A stretch of DNA of 51,067 nucleotides, taken from NCBI GenBank assembly GCA_030530785.1, contig JAUMUJ010000013.1:1-51067 (forward strand), given 5' to 3'. Position 1 is the first letter of the stretch. Every line of letters starts with the position of its first letter. The position numbers were made by a program, and so were the translations under genes. The DNA comes from Moraxella sp. (GTDB lineage: Bacteria; Pseudomonadota; Gammaproteobacteria; Pseudomonadales; Moraxellaceae). Below are positions 18,048 through 26,769 of the stretch, piece after piece. The notes under the pieces are model-generated. The model saw only the letters and a list, made by a program, of their open reading frames with translations. It did not search any database and was not told the DNA's origin.

Positions 18048-19640
18048 ATGGTAAATTCAACAAAACAATCCACGCCCATGATTGCAAATATTGGTTTTGC
18101 TCTGCTGATGATTGGCATGAGCATTTATTTTGTGATTTGGGGGCTGGATTATACCAATTATCAGCAAGTGGCATTATTTCTTGTCGCTGCTTTTTTTGGT
18201 GTTTTTATGGCGTTTAACATCGGGGGTAATGATGTCGCCAATTCCTTTGGAACATCTGTCGGAGCAGGGACGCTCACGGTAACCCAAGCATTGGCAGTGG
18301 CAGCAATTTTTGAAGTGTCAGGAGCGGTGCTGGCAGGCAGTGCGGTAACGGACACGATAAGAAGTGGGATTGTGGACATTGGCGGGCTTGATGTGTCGCC
18401 TGACCAGTTCATTTATCTGATGTTGTCAGCACTCATTGCAGCGGCGTTTTGGCTGTTGTTTGCCACCAAAAGGGGTCTTCCTGTCTCTACCACACACGCC
18501 ATCATCGGTGGGATTGTGGGGTCGTCTGTGGTGCTTGGGGTTAATCTTGGTGGCACGTCTTTGGCGTTTGAGACGGTCAGATGGGCGAAAATCGGTGAGA
18601 TTGCCGTCTCTTGGGTGTTGTCGCCTGTGCTGGGTGGGGCATTATCCTATGTGATTTTTGGGCTGATTAAGAAAAATATTTTGGCATATAATGACGTGAT
18701 GGAGGTCAAGGTAAAAGCCCTAAAAAGCCGAAAAAAAGCCCTAAAAGCCGAACAAAAAGAATATGTGGAATCCTTAAATCATGATGAAAAATTAACCTAC
18801 ACCAATGCTTTGCTAAGAGACCAAGAGATTTACCGAGACGTGGGTATCAGTGTTGATGATTTAGAGACCGAACATTACAAAAAGTTGCACCTGCTTGAAA
18901 ACAAAAGAGACAGCCTAGACACCCTAAAAGCCCTAAAAACATGGGTGCCACTCATCGCAGCCTTAGGAGCGGTGGTCATGACGGCGATGGTGGTCTTTAA
19001 GGGGCTAAAAAACACGGGGCTTGATTTGTCTGCTTTGCATTCGGCTCTTGTGATAGGCATGATTGGGGCAATGGTGTGGCTGACCGCCTTTATTTATACT
19101 AAGACCATTCGTGGTAAGCACAAAGAAGACCTTAACAAAGCCACCTTTATCATGTTTAGTTGGATGCAGGTATTTACCGCTTGTGCTTTTGCGTTTAGTC
19201 ATGGCTCAAACGACATCGCTAATGCGGTCGGTCCCTTTGTGGCGATTATGGACGTGATTAAAGAAAACACCATCTCCGCCAAAGCGGTCGTGCCTGCCCC
19301 TGTGATGGTAACATTTGGGGTGTCTTTGATTGTGGGGCTGTGGTTTATCGGCAAAGAAGTCATTCAAACGGTCGGCACAAACTTAACCAAAATGCACCCA
19401 GCATCAGGCTTTTCGGCGGAGCTTTCGGCAGCAACGGTGGTGATGGTGGCATCAAGTTTGGGCATTCCCGTGTCTAGCACACATATTTTGGTGGGGGCGG
19501 TGCTTGGCATTGGCTTGGTCAATAAAAACACCAACTGGAAACTCATGAAACCCATCGGGCTTGCATGGGTCATCACACTGCCAGCAGCAGCGATGATAAG
19601 TGCGGTGTCGTTTGTGGTGTTGGGCTGGATATTTCGTTGA
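18048..19640 (+). CDS. Inorganic phosphate transporter, Pit family
   Basis: This is a low-affinity phosphate (metal-phosphate) symporter in the inner membrane. The duplicated signature is clear: NIGGNDVANSFGTSVGAG near the N-terminus and FSHGSNDIANAVGPF in the second half, each followed by a VSTTH or VSSTH turn. Between the halves is a charged cytoplasmic linker of roughly 90 residues (rich in Lys, Glu and Leu, probably coiled coil). ATG 18048 is preferred to GTG 18018 because TGGCGG precedes it. About 530 residues is within the family's range for the version with a long linker. A strong terminator follows. Confidence 0.93.
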   Translation: MVNSTKQSTPMIANIGFALLMIGMSIYFVIWGLDYTNYQQVALFLVAAFFGVFMAFNIGGNDVANSFGTSVGAGTLTVTQALAVAAIFEVSGAVLAGSAVTDTIRSGIVDIGGLDVSPDQFIYLMLSALIAAAFWLLFATKRGLPVSTTHAIIGGIVGSSVVLGVNLGGTSLAFETVRWAKIGEIAVSWVLSPVLGGALSYVIFGLIKKNILAYNDVMEVKVKALKSRKKALKAEQKEYVESLNHDEKLTYTNALLRDQEIYRDVGISVDDLETEHYKKLHLLENKRDSLDTLKALKTWVPLIAALGAVVMTAMVVFKGLKNTGLDLSALHSALVIGMIGAMVWLTAFIYTKTIRGKHKEDLNKATFIMFSWMQVFTACAFAFSHGSNDIANAVGPFVAIMDVIKENTISAKAVVPAPVMVTFGVSLIVGLWFIGKEVIQTVGTNLTKMHPASGFSAELSAATVVMVASSLGIPVSSTHILVGAVLGIGLVNKNTNWKLMKPIGLAWVITLPAAAMISAVSFVVLGWIFR

Positions 19641-19652
19641 TAGTCTTTGACA

Positions 19653-19678
19653 AAAAGGGCGTGCGTGCGTCCTTTTTT
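19653..19678 (+). terminator. Intrinsic terminator after the Pit transporter
   Basis: Stem aaaagggcg / cgtcctttt (one G-U pair) with a 6-base loop, followed by TTTTTT. Confidence 0.8.
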
Positions 19679-19697
19679 ATATTAAAAGGAAAAATTG

Positions 19698-20372
19698 ATG
19701 GCAAATTTGGCATTATTTGACCTAGACATGACCTTGCTTAACGTGGACAGCGACCACAGTTGGGGGCAGTTTTTGGTGGAACGTGGACTGGTGGACAGTG
19801 AATTTTATCAATCCATGAATGATAAATTTTATCAAGACTACATTAAAGGGGTGCTTGATGCGGTAGAATATAATGAATTTGTGGCGAGTTTTTTAAAAAC
19901 CAAAACCATGAGCCAGCTTTGTGCTTATCGTGATGAGTATCTTAGCACATGGATAAAGCCTGCCATGCGACCCAAAGCGATAGAATGTATCAGTTGGCAC
20001 AAGGCACAGGGCGATACGGTGTTGGTGATTAGTGCCACCAATGATTTTGTGGTTGTGCCGATAGCATCTTTATTTGGTGTGGATAATGCACATACTTTGG
20101 CGACACGCCTAGAAGTGGTGGATAATGCCTATACGGGGGGCGTGGCAGATTTGCCCAATTTTAAAGACGGTAAAATTTTTCATCTAAAAAATTGGATAAA
20201 AAATGCCAACAGTAACGGCATCTATTTTGATGAACTCATCGCTTATTCGGATTCAAAAAATGATTTGCCCCTGCTAAATTTTGCCAACAAAGCGGTGTGC
20301 GTCAATCCTGATGAGGTTTTAAAAACTCATGCGATAGAACAAGGGTGGGACGTGGTGGATTGGCGGATTTAA
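19698..20372 (+). CDS. HAD-IB family phosphatase (SerB/histidinol-phosphatase-like)
   Basis: This is a cytoplasmic HAD-superfamily phosphohydrolase. Motif I DLDMTLL carries the nucleophile and acid/base aspartates at residues 8 and 10, motif II is the Ser in VLVISATND, and motif IV is AYSDSKNDLPLL. The helical cap between motifs I and II places it in subfamily IB, near phosphoserine-phosphatase-like enzymes; the true substrate is not evident. ATG 19698 is chosen over TTG 19695 because of AAAAGGA upstream. prfB follows after 39 bases. Confidence 0.85.
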   Translation: MANLALFDLDMTLLNVDSDHSWGQFLVERGLVDSEFYQSMNDKFYQDYIKGVLDAVEYNEFVASFLKTKTMSQLCAYRDEYLSTWIKPAMRPKAIECISWHKAQGDTVLVISATNDFVVVPIASLFGVDNAHTLATRLEVVDNAYTGGVADLPNFKDGKIFHLKNWIKNANSNGIYFDELIAYSDSKNDLPLLNFANKAVCVNPDEVLKTHAIEQGWDVVDWRI

Positions 20373-20411
20373 ATTTGTTATAATGGCTCTTTTATTTTTA
20401 AGGTAATCATC

Positions 20412-21507
20412 ATGGAAATCGCCCCATATCAAGAACAAATCAAAGACCTGCACGCTCGTGGTAAAGAGCTTTGGGGGTATCTTTGACGTTGAAAGCAAAA
20501 AAGAACGCCTAGAAGAAGTTAATCTAGAACTGGAAAACCCTGACATCTGGAACGACCCTGAGCTTGCCACCAAAATCAGCAAAGAAAAATCGCTGTTAGA
20601 TGGCATCATCAATGTCGTGGACGGTTTGAGTGCAAGGCTAGACGATGCGTCCGCCATGTTGGAGCTTGCCGTAGAAGAGGACGATGAGAGCTTGCTTATT
20701 GATGTACAAGCTGAGCTTGATGAAGCCACCAAAAGCGTGGAAGACTTAGAATTTAAGCGTATGTTTAGTGGCGAAATGGATGCCAATAATTGCTACTTGG
20801 ACATACAAGCAGGCTCTGGCGGGACGGAAGCCCAAGACTGGTCAGAAATGCTCCTTCGTATGTATTTGCGTTGGTGCGAGTCGCATGGCTTTAAAGCAGA
20901 AGTGCTAGAAGTTTCCGAAGGTGGTGTGGCAGGCATTAAGTCGGCGACCATTTCGGTCAAAGGCGATTATGCTTTTGGCTGGCTACGCACGGAGATTGGC
21001 GTACATCGTTTGGTGCGTAAGTCGCCCTTTGACAGTAACAATGGTCGGCACACGTCATTTTCGGCGGTGTTTGTTTCCCCTGAGATTGATGATAACGTGC
21101 AGATTGACATCAACCCTGCTGACCTACGCATTGATACTTATCGGTCAAGTGGGGCAGGAGGTCAGCACGTCAATACCACCGACTCTGCGGTGCGTATCAC
21201 CCACCAGCCCACAGGTGTGGTCGTGGCGTGCCAAAACGAACGCTCTCAGCACGCCAATAAAGACACCGCCATGAAAATGCTCCGTGCCAAACTCTACGAG
21301 CTTGAAATGCAAAAACGCATGGAAAAACAGCAGGCCTTAGAAGACAGCAAATCCGACATCGGTTGGGGGTCGCAAATCCGCTCTTATGTGCTTGATGATT
21401 CGCGCATTAAGGATTTACGCACGGGCGTTGAGACATCTAACACACAAGCGGTGTTAGATGGCGATTTGGATAAATTTATCGTGGCAAGTTTAAAGGCAGG
21501 CTTATAA
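20412..21507 (+). CDS. prfB: Peptide chain release factor 2 (programmed +1 frameshift)
   Basis: RF2 recognises UGA and UAA and triggers peptide release. The ORF starts at ATG 20412 and hits an in-frame TGA at 20484-20486 after 24 codons; a +1 shift at CTT-T resumes at GAC 20485 and continues to 21507, giving about 364 residues, the normal RF2 length. The stop-codon recognition motif SPF is present ([11 protein letters not shown]) and the peptidyl-hydrolysis motif GGQ is at about 249-251. The shift site has the full set of elements (internal ribosome-like sequence, CTT, TGA, C), so this is autoregulation and not a mutation. Confidence 0.97.
20472..20487 (+). promoter_or_regulatory. prfB: RF2 programmed +1 frameshift site
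   Basis: tgggggtatctttgac: a Shine-Dalgarno-like GGGGG four bases before CTT TGA C. When RF2 is scarce, termination at the TGA is slow, the CTT-decoding tRNA slips to TTT, and full-length RF2 is made. It matches the classical enterobacterial site. Confidence 0.95.
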
Positions 21508-21548
21508 GAGTTCGGAGACCGAAGACTGTATTTTAACCAAGAAAGAGC

Positions 21549-21905
21549 ATGATTGTTAATCTTAACACAGAAGTCCAAGACGTTTGGATATTTCAATCAG
21601 AGCATGAAAAAGAGCTTGCCTGTGCTTTCATTCAAGGGGCGGTTTATGCGTGGATAGGAGCAAACCGCCATGAACATTTTGCTGTTCGTGATTTGTTTGG
21701 AGGAGCGAATACTTGGGTGTGGCAAAACACACCCTTAGACCCTTTGTGGCGTAATTATCGGAATACTGGTAAAACCAGCGATGAAGCCTTTGATTTGGCC
21801 GCTAAGACAGCAGGCAGACTACTAAAAATCGTACTGCATAAAGACGCAAGAAAATTTCAAGTCCACGAAGGTTATGTCAATAGCTACTCATACCTTAAAG
21901 AGTAG
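21549..21905 (+). CDS. Small hypothetical protein
   Basis: I do not recognise this 118-residue protein. It has no signal peptide or membrane helix, is rich in aromatic residues (five Trp, several Tyr) and reads like a soluble alpha/beta protein (MIVNLNTEVQDVWIF, then FIQGAVYAWIGANRHEHF). It begins 41 bases after prfB on the same strand. The ATG is preceded by AAGAAAGAGC. Its single intact frame and normal codon use support it being real. Confidence 0.6.
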   Translation: MIVNLNTEVQDVWIFQSEHEKELACAFIQGAVYAWIGANRHEHFAVRDLFGGANTWVWQNTPLDPLWRNYRNTGKTSDEAFDLAAKTAGRLLKIVLHKDARKFQVHEGYVNSYSYLKE

Positions 21906-22309
21906 CTGGCTGTTTATTTTTAAGCTCTTTAAGTTTGGGTAAAACGCAAATCCACTATCCGCCAGTAGCACGCTTGCCGATGGCGATACAGACGGTAGCA
22001 AGCATACCAAGCCAAAAAGCAAAATTAAATAAATGTTCGGTATTTTGTGGGGGAATGGCGTATCATCAAAATTTAAAATGAGTGCAACAATTATCCATAG
22101 TCCATAAGGAAGAATTTAGATTTGTTGGTGTGTAGCAAGTGGCTACTTTAAAAATTATGTTGTCATAATTAGCCACATACAGTAAGCATATATTTTGCAG
22201 AGTAACCATAGGATAGAAACTTTTAATAAAAATTTAACTGGGTATGATGTTTTAATATTCCACCGATTTTTTAAATAAGGGGCTAATCTAGTTTAGCTCC
22301 TATTTTTAT
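21906..22309. other. Intergenic region with a membrane-protein relic and a structured hairpin
   Basis: There is no intact gene here. On the minus strand, 21955-22062 reads 35 codons with a hydrophobic run (FNFAFWLGMLATVCIAIG) and no start, so it may be a relic of a membrane protein. At 22139-22176 a compound hairpin occurs: outer arms gtggct/agccac and inner arms aattatg/cataatt with a one-sided 8-base bulge. The rest, roughly 22081-22260, is AT-rich and shows nothing recognisable. Confidence 0.4.
22278..22301 (-). terminator. Probable terminator of hflX
   Basis: Stem aggggctaa / ttagctcct (one G-U pair) with a 6-base loop, 9 bases downstream of the hflX stop on the minus strand. The following T tract is weak and interrupted, so efficiency is uncertain. 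Confidence 0.5.
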
Positions 22310-23695
22310 TTACAAACAAAACGGGTCTAAATCATCATCTTTATCATCATTTGCCTTAATCGCCACCTTTTCAAACTCTTCCAATTCTGGCAAAAATTGG
22401 CTTGCCTGATGTGGCGGTAATACGTCAAAGGCATTAAGATGATATTTACCAAGCAATTCTTTTAATTTGGCTTTGGCAAGGCGAACGGTGAGTATTTCAT
22501 GCCCTGTATCGTCAAATTCACTGTCTGCGATGACCCCAAGCTCATGCAAGGCGTTTTTAAATTGCCCTGCGGTGTGGGGTAAGGTCAGATGAAACTCAGA
22601 CAGTCCGCCCACCAGTAGCTCTTGCACGGCTTGGGTGAGTTTATCCATGCCTAGATTTTCACGAGCCGAGACATAGACACGCTGTGGTGTGCCTTGTTTT
22701 TTGTAATGAATGGTGGGGGTTTCGTGGGTGCGGTCAATTTTGTTATGCACCAGTAGCACAGGAGCGGTTGCTCCAATCTCATTTAGCACGCTATTGACCG
22801 CATCAATTTGCTCATGCCTATCAGGACTGCTTGTATCAATGACGTGAAGCAGTAGGTCGGCTTCTAGGGTCTCTTCTAGCGTGGCATGAAAGCTCTCCAC
22901 CAGCTCATGGGGCAGATGACGCACAAAGCCCACCGTATCGGCAAGCACGACATTGCCCACGCCTGCCCATTTGACACGGCGTAATGTGGGGTCTAGCGTG
23001 GCAAACAGTTGGTCGGCAGTATAGATGTCGTCATCGGCTAAGCGATTAAACAGCGTGGATTTACCAGCGTTAGTGTAGCCGACCAGCGAGATGGTGGGTA
23101 TGTCTGATTTTTGGCGTTTGGCACGCCCTTGTGAGCGGGTTTGTTTGACTTTATCCAGCTTGGCTTTGAGCTGACCTACCCGAATTTGCAGAAGTCGTCT
23201 GTCTGTCTCTAACTGTGTCTCACCGGGTCCTCGAAGTCCGATTCCGCCTTTTTGACGTTCTAAGTGTGTCCAGCCACGCACAAGGCGAGTGGCAAGGTGC
23301 GACAGTTGGGCAAGCTCTACTTGCAATTTGCCCTCATAAGTTCTGGCACGTTGGGCAAAAATGTCCAAAATCAGCCCCGTGCGGTTTAGTACACGGCATT
23401 TAATCAAGGCTTCTAGGTTTCGCTCTTGGCTTGGGGTCAGGTTGTGATTAAAAATGACAATGTCCGCCCCATGTTGCTCCACCGCCGTTGCAATCTCTTG
23501 GGCTTTGCCTGTACCCACAAAGTATTTGGCGTGAGGTTTGTCTCGTGTGCCTGTGATGATGTCAAGCTCGTTTGCCCCCGCCGAATGCACAAGCAAGCGA
23601 AACTCCTCTAAATCATCAGGGTCTGCCATCTCACGAATGTTAAGATGTACTAAAATGGCGTTTTCCCCGCCGTCTGCTCGGTCAAAGTATTGCAA
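22310..23695 (-). CDS. hflX: Ribosome-associated GTPase HflX
   Basis: HflX is a GTPase that binds 50S subunits and splits or rescues stalled ribosomes. The 461-residue protein has the glycine-rich N-terminal HflX domain (HSAGANELDIITGTRDKP, then VIFNHNLTPSQERNLE) and a central G domain with G1 GYTNAGKST, G3 DTVGF and G4 HNKID. It starts at TTG 23695, preceded by AAGGA at good spacing; no ATG lies close, so the TTG start is credible. The C-terminal tail is acidic (NDDKDDDLDPF). It diverges from the FKBP gene. Confidence 0.93.
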   Translation of the reverse strand: MQYFDRADGGENAILVHLNIREMADPDDLEEFRLLVHSAGANELDIITGTRDKPHAKYFVGTGKAQEIATAVEQHGADIVIFNHNLTPSQERNLEALIKCRVLNRTGLILDIFAQRARTYEGKLQVELAQLSHLATRLVRGWTHLERQKGGIGLRGPGETQLETDRRLLQIRVGQLKAKLDKVKQTRSQGRAKRQKSDIPTISLVGYTNAGKSTLFNRLADDDIYTADQLFATLDPTLRRVKWAGVGNVVLADTVGFVRHLPHELVESFHATLEETLEADLLLHVIDTSSPDRHEQIDAVNSVLNEIGATAPVLLVHNKIDRTHETPTIHYKKQGTPQRVYVSARENLGMDKLTQAVQELLVGGLSEFHLTLPHTAGQFKNALHELGVIADSEFDDTGHEILTVRLAKAKLKELLGKYHLNAFDVLPPHQASQFLPELEEFEKVAIKANDDKDDDLDPFCL

Positions 23696-23779
23696 GAAAA
23701 ATCCTTAAAAAAATAAAAATCTATCATGATAGATTGTGCTATTATGTAACAATTCAAGGTCATTTGAGATTTTATTTTT

Positions 23780-24163
23780 ATGAAACCAAGATTATACACA
23801 AGTTTGCTGGTGGTCAGTGCGATGTTTGCGGGCATCTGTCATGCTCATGACGTTTCATCGGGTCTGCACCATAAAGTCATCAAGCAAGGTGTGGGTAAAA
23901 AAGTGGGTATTGATGATGATGTGGAGATGCGTTTTATCTCCTATGACAGTCAGGGTCGTCCGCTAGATGGTACGATGTCAGGTGTGCCTGTCATCATTCG
24001 TCCTAGTGATATGTTTGGAGGGCTACAAAAAGGCTTAACACTGATGCAAGAAGGTGGGGTGTATGAGCTTTACATCCCTGCTCATTTGGGATATTCTGAT
24101 GATGAGCGTCTTGCTAAAAAGTCCATCACTTATCGCATTGAGATACTAAAAATCAATCCCTAA
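23780..24163 (+). CDS. Periplasmic FKBP-type peptidyl-prolyl isomerase
   Basis: This is a small single-domain FKBP isomerase that assists folding of exported proteins. A signal peptide of about 22 residues ends at ICHA. The FKBP fold is recognisable by VEMRFISYDSQGRPLDGT, FGGLQKGLTLMQEGG and the conserved YELYIPAHLGYSD. It lacks the N-terminal dimerisation helices of Mip/FkpA, so it is a minimal enzyme of 127 residues. One base separates its stop from the next gene, so it heads a three-gene operon ending in folP. Confidence 0.88.
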   Translation: MKPRLYTSLLVVSAMFAGICHAHDVSSGLHHKVIKQGVGKKVGIDDDVEMRFISYDSQGRPLDGTMSGVPVIIRPSDMFGGLQKGLTLMQEGGVYELYIPAHLGYSDDERLAKKSITYRIEILKINP

Positions 24164-24164
24164 G

Positions 24165-24956
24165 ATGACATCGCAACAAACACACCCATCTGATATTTTA
24201 GACATTGATGAGCTGATTGAGCTGTCTTATGTGATGTTTCAAAATTATCGCCCACACAGACCCTTAGAAGTTTGTACTTATTGCTGTATGTGTGAACAAA
24301 ATGTGGAGCTGATTTATCAGTTGCCTGTGCGTGAATTATCACGAGAAGTGATTTATGATTATTTAGATTCTGCTCAATGTGATGAAAGAGCATTGTCCGA
24401 TGAAATTCGTTATTTTGCCCCACGCATTTTTGAATTACTGGCAAAGGGGCAGGATATTCGCCACAGCACCGAATACACGTTGGATAAGTTTCATCTAAAT
24501 TTGGGGGTGTGGTCAGAATTGGAAATGGCGGTATTTAAACAATTTGCCAAATTGTTTTTAAAACATCAATGGACACGATTTAATGATGATAAATTTCGCT
24601 GGATAGAAATTTTTGAATACATTGAGATGTTTTATTTGGCAGGGCTGGATACGGACATTGATGAGTTATTGGGCGTGTTATTAAACAGTTTGGATAATGA
24701 CATCACGCTGATTATGTTATGTCATGGTTTATATTACCATTTTAAAAAGAATTATTATGATAGCCCCGAGCCAAAACTCAATCATATGTTATATGAATGG
24801 CTACACAATAAACATCACGCACAAATCATCAGTCATAAAATTTTAGCACTCACCCAAAAACCCATTTACCAAACCCTAGATGAAACCAAACGCTACTGGA
24901 TAGATGTGGCGTTTGATGTCATAAATGATGATGAAATCTATAAAAGGCAGTTATGA
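24165..24956 (+). CDS. Hypothetical protein with N-terminal Cys cluster
   Basis: The function is not recognised. The 263-residue soluble protein has a cysteine motif CTYCCMC at about residues 38-44, followed by QLPVRELSREVIYDYLDSAQ and an otherwise helical body rich in Phe, Tyr, His and Asp. I recall similar Cys-cluster hypotheticals in other gammaproteobacteria, without a name. The start is one base after the FKBP stop, and the end overlaps the folP start (ATGA), so it is translationally coupled to folP. Confidence 0.7.
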   Translation: MTSQQTHPSDILDIDELIELSYVMFQNYRPHRPLEVCTYCCMCEQNVELIYQLPVRELSREVIYDYLDSAQCDERALSDEIRYFAPRIFELLAKGQDIRHSTEYTLDKFHLNLGVWSELEMAVFKQFAKLFLKHQWTRFNDDKFRWIEIFEYIEMFYLAGLDTDIDELLGVLLNSLDNDITLIMLCHGLYYHFKKNYYDSPEPKLNHMLYEWLHNKHHAQIISHKILALTQKPIYQTLDETKRYWIDVAFDVINDDEIYKRQL

Positions 24957-25807
24957 ATACACTACATTTTAATGGTAAAACCCTAGACTTATCCACTCCC
25001 AAAATCATGGGGGTGCTAAATGTAACGCCCGATTCATTTTCAGATGGTGGGCGTTTTAATACGACTGATACCGCCGTGCGCCATGCCGATGAGATGATAC
25101 GCTGGGGTGTGGACATCATTGATATTGGTGGAGAATCTACCCGCCCCAACGCCCCAAGTGTGGCGACCGATATTGAGCTTTATCGGGTCATGCCTGTGCT
25201 GGAAGCCTTACGGTCAGAGTTTGGTGATGAACTGTGGTTGTCGCTTGACACGAGCAATCCTGTCGTTATGGAGCAAGGCATAAGGGCGGGGGCAGACATG
25301 GTTAATGACGTGCGTGGGCTACGCCGAGATGGGGCGTGCGATGTGGTTGCTGGTCTTGATTGTCCTGTGGTCATCATGCACTCACGGGGTAATCCTGATA
25401 CGATGAATGATTTGGCGGTGTATGATGATGTGGTGGGTGAAGTGATTAGTGAGCTTGGAGTGGACATTCAAAATGCCCTAAATGCAGGGGTCAGACGCAA
25501 AAATATCGTGATAGACGTAGGCATGGGCTTTGCTAAAAATCATGTCCATCATGTTGCTCTCATGCAAAATTTGGATAACATCATTGCTCATTTTAATCTG
25601 CCCATGCTCTTTGGCGTGTCTCGCAAACGCTTTTTGGGGGAGATTTTAAACACATTCGCCCTCGCCCAAGACCACACACCTGCCGACCGAGACATGATGG
25701 GTACAGTTGCACACCTATTGGCCATTCAAAAAGGAGCAAGCATTGTCAGAGTGCATGACGTGGCTCACATGGCACAAGCGATAAAAATGTGGCAAGCGGT
25801 GCAATAA
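24953..25807 (+). CDS. folP: Dihydropteroate synthase
   Basis: FolP condenses 4-aminobenzoate with hydroxymethyl-dihydropterin diphosphate in folate synthesis and is the sulfonamide target. Family motifs are all present: IMGVLNVTPDSFSDGG at the N-terminus, DIIDIGGESTRP at about residues 45-56, and the C-terminal SRKRFLGE. At 284 residues it has normal length. It overlaps the preceding gene by four bases. It ends at a terminator shared with the convergent secreted-protein gene. folE lies elsewhere in the window. Confidence 0.96.
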   Translation: MNTLHFNGKTLDLSTPKIMGVLNVTPDSFSDGGRFNTTDTAVRHADEMIRWGVDIIDIGGESTRPNAPSVATDIELYRVMPVLEALRSEFGDELWLSLDTSNPVVMEQGIRAGADMVNDVRGLRRDGACDVVAGLDCPVVIMHSRGNPDTMNDLAVYDDVVGEVISELGVDIQNALNAGVRRKNIVIDVGMGFAKNHVHHVALMQNLDNIIAHFNLPMLFGVSRKRFLGEILNTFALAQDHTPADRDMMGTVAHLLAIQKGASIVRVHDVAHMAQAIKMWQAVQ

Positions 25808-25808
25808 A

Positions 25809-25830
25809 AAAACCCGCCACAGAGCGGGTT
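25809..25830. terminator. Bidirectional terminator between folP and the secreted TPR protein
   Basis: Perfect 8-bp stem aaacccgc / gcgggttt with a 6-base loop and A/T tracts on both sides, between two convergent stops. Confidence 0.8.
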
Positions 25831-25835
25831 TGTGT

Positions 25836-26663
25836 TTATTTAAAGGGCTTGACCGATAAGTCGTTATCAGCAATTTTCCAGATATAAAAACCGCCTTCAT
25901 CAATAATTTTGATTTGTTCACCAATTTGGAGGTTGTTTGGGTGTTTGGCTTGTAGTGCAACCAGTCTGGCACGAGCGGATGTTTTTTTGTCGGTTAAAAG
26001 GTCGGCTTGGGCAAGGCTTTGTTCGGCTTCAACATAGCCTAATGATACCGCTTTGTCTAGGTATTTTTTACCTTCGTTAAAGCCACCTGCTTCACTAATC
26101 ATCATGCCGTATAGGAAGTTAGCTTCGGCGTGGTTAGGTTGTAGTCTGATGGCTTTTGCCATGTGGGCATTGGCACGGAGCGAGTAGACTTCGCCGATGT
26201 TGAGATTTCTTGCCATGCCGTTGATTTTGGCGGCACGAAGCACCACGTCAAAGGTGGCGTCAGACGCACTGGCATAAGGCTCAATCCAGTCGGATAGGTG
26301 TTTGATGTTTTCGCCCGTAAAATGTTCGGTGGTGCGATTGGGGAAGTTGGGCGGATAGTGGCGAGCGTTGGGGGCGACATCGTCCAAAAAGTCATCAATG
26401 AGTGTAACATCAAGGTGCTGAGTGCCTGCGGTGTTGGCGGGTATGGTGATGGTTTTGATAGTTTGGGTGTTTGAGATGTTGGCACTGATGCTAGGTACGC
26501 CTGCCACTTGGGTGCTTAATAGATTGGTGGCGTTGGGGTGTCTGATGGTGGTGGTAATCTCTCCACGCATGGCAGGTGAGACGGAGCTTTGTACGCTACT
26601 GGTTAGGTTGGCAAAGCTAGGCAGAGCAAGCAGTAGCGTGCTGGCTAAAAGGGTTTTTTTCAT
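25836..26663 (-). CDS. Secreted TPR-like hypothetical protein
   Basis: A clear signal peptide (MKKTLLASTLLLALPSFA) targets the 275-residue protein to the periplasm. The mature part starts with a Thr/Ser-rich stretch, then a TPR-like region (HMAKAIRLQPNHAEANFLYG, then KKYLDKAVSLGYVEAEQSL) and ends with a small SH3-like motif (IGEQIKIIDEGGFYIWKI). It is monocistronic, ending at the folP terminator. A scaffold or envelope role is plausible but unproven. Confidence 0.7.
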   Translation of the reverse strand: MKKTLLASTLLLALPSFANLTSSVQSSVSPAMRGEITTTIRHPNATNLLSTQVAGVPSISANISNTQTIKTITIPANTAGTQHLDVTLIDDFLDDVAPNARHYPPNFPNRTTEHFTGENIKHLSDWIEPYASASDATFDVVLRAAKINGMARNLNIGEVYSLRANAHMAKAIRLQPNHAEANFLYGMMISEAGGFNEGKKYLDKAVSLGYVEAEQSLAQADLLTDKKTSARARLVALQAKHPNNLQIGEQIKIIDEGGFYIWKIADNDLSVKPFK

Positions 26664-26769
26664 GACAAATCCATCATTCGATTAAAAATTTTGCAAATCA
26701 TAGCAAAGTTATCTTAATTTTGTACAAAGATGTGCTGATATTTTGGGTTAAATTGTTACCCATTTGTAA

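Noticed and set aside
20319-20786. Open frame of 155 codons on the minus strand over prfB
   Set aside because: It is Ser-rich shadow sequence antisense to a well-supported coding region and lacks a ribosome site.
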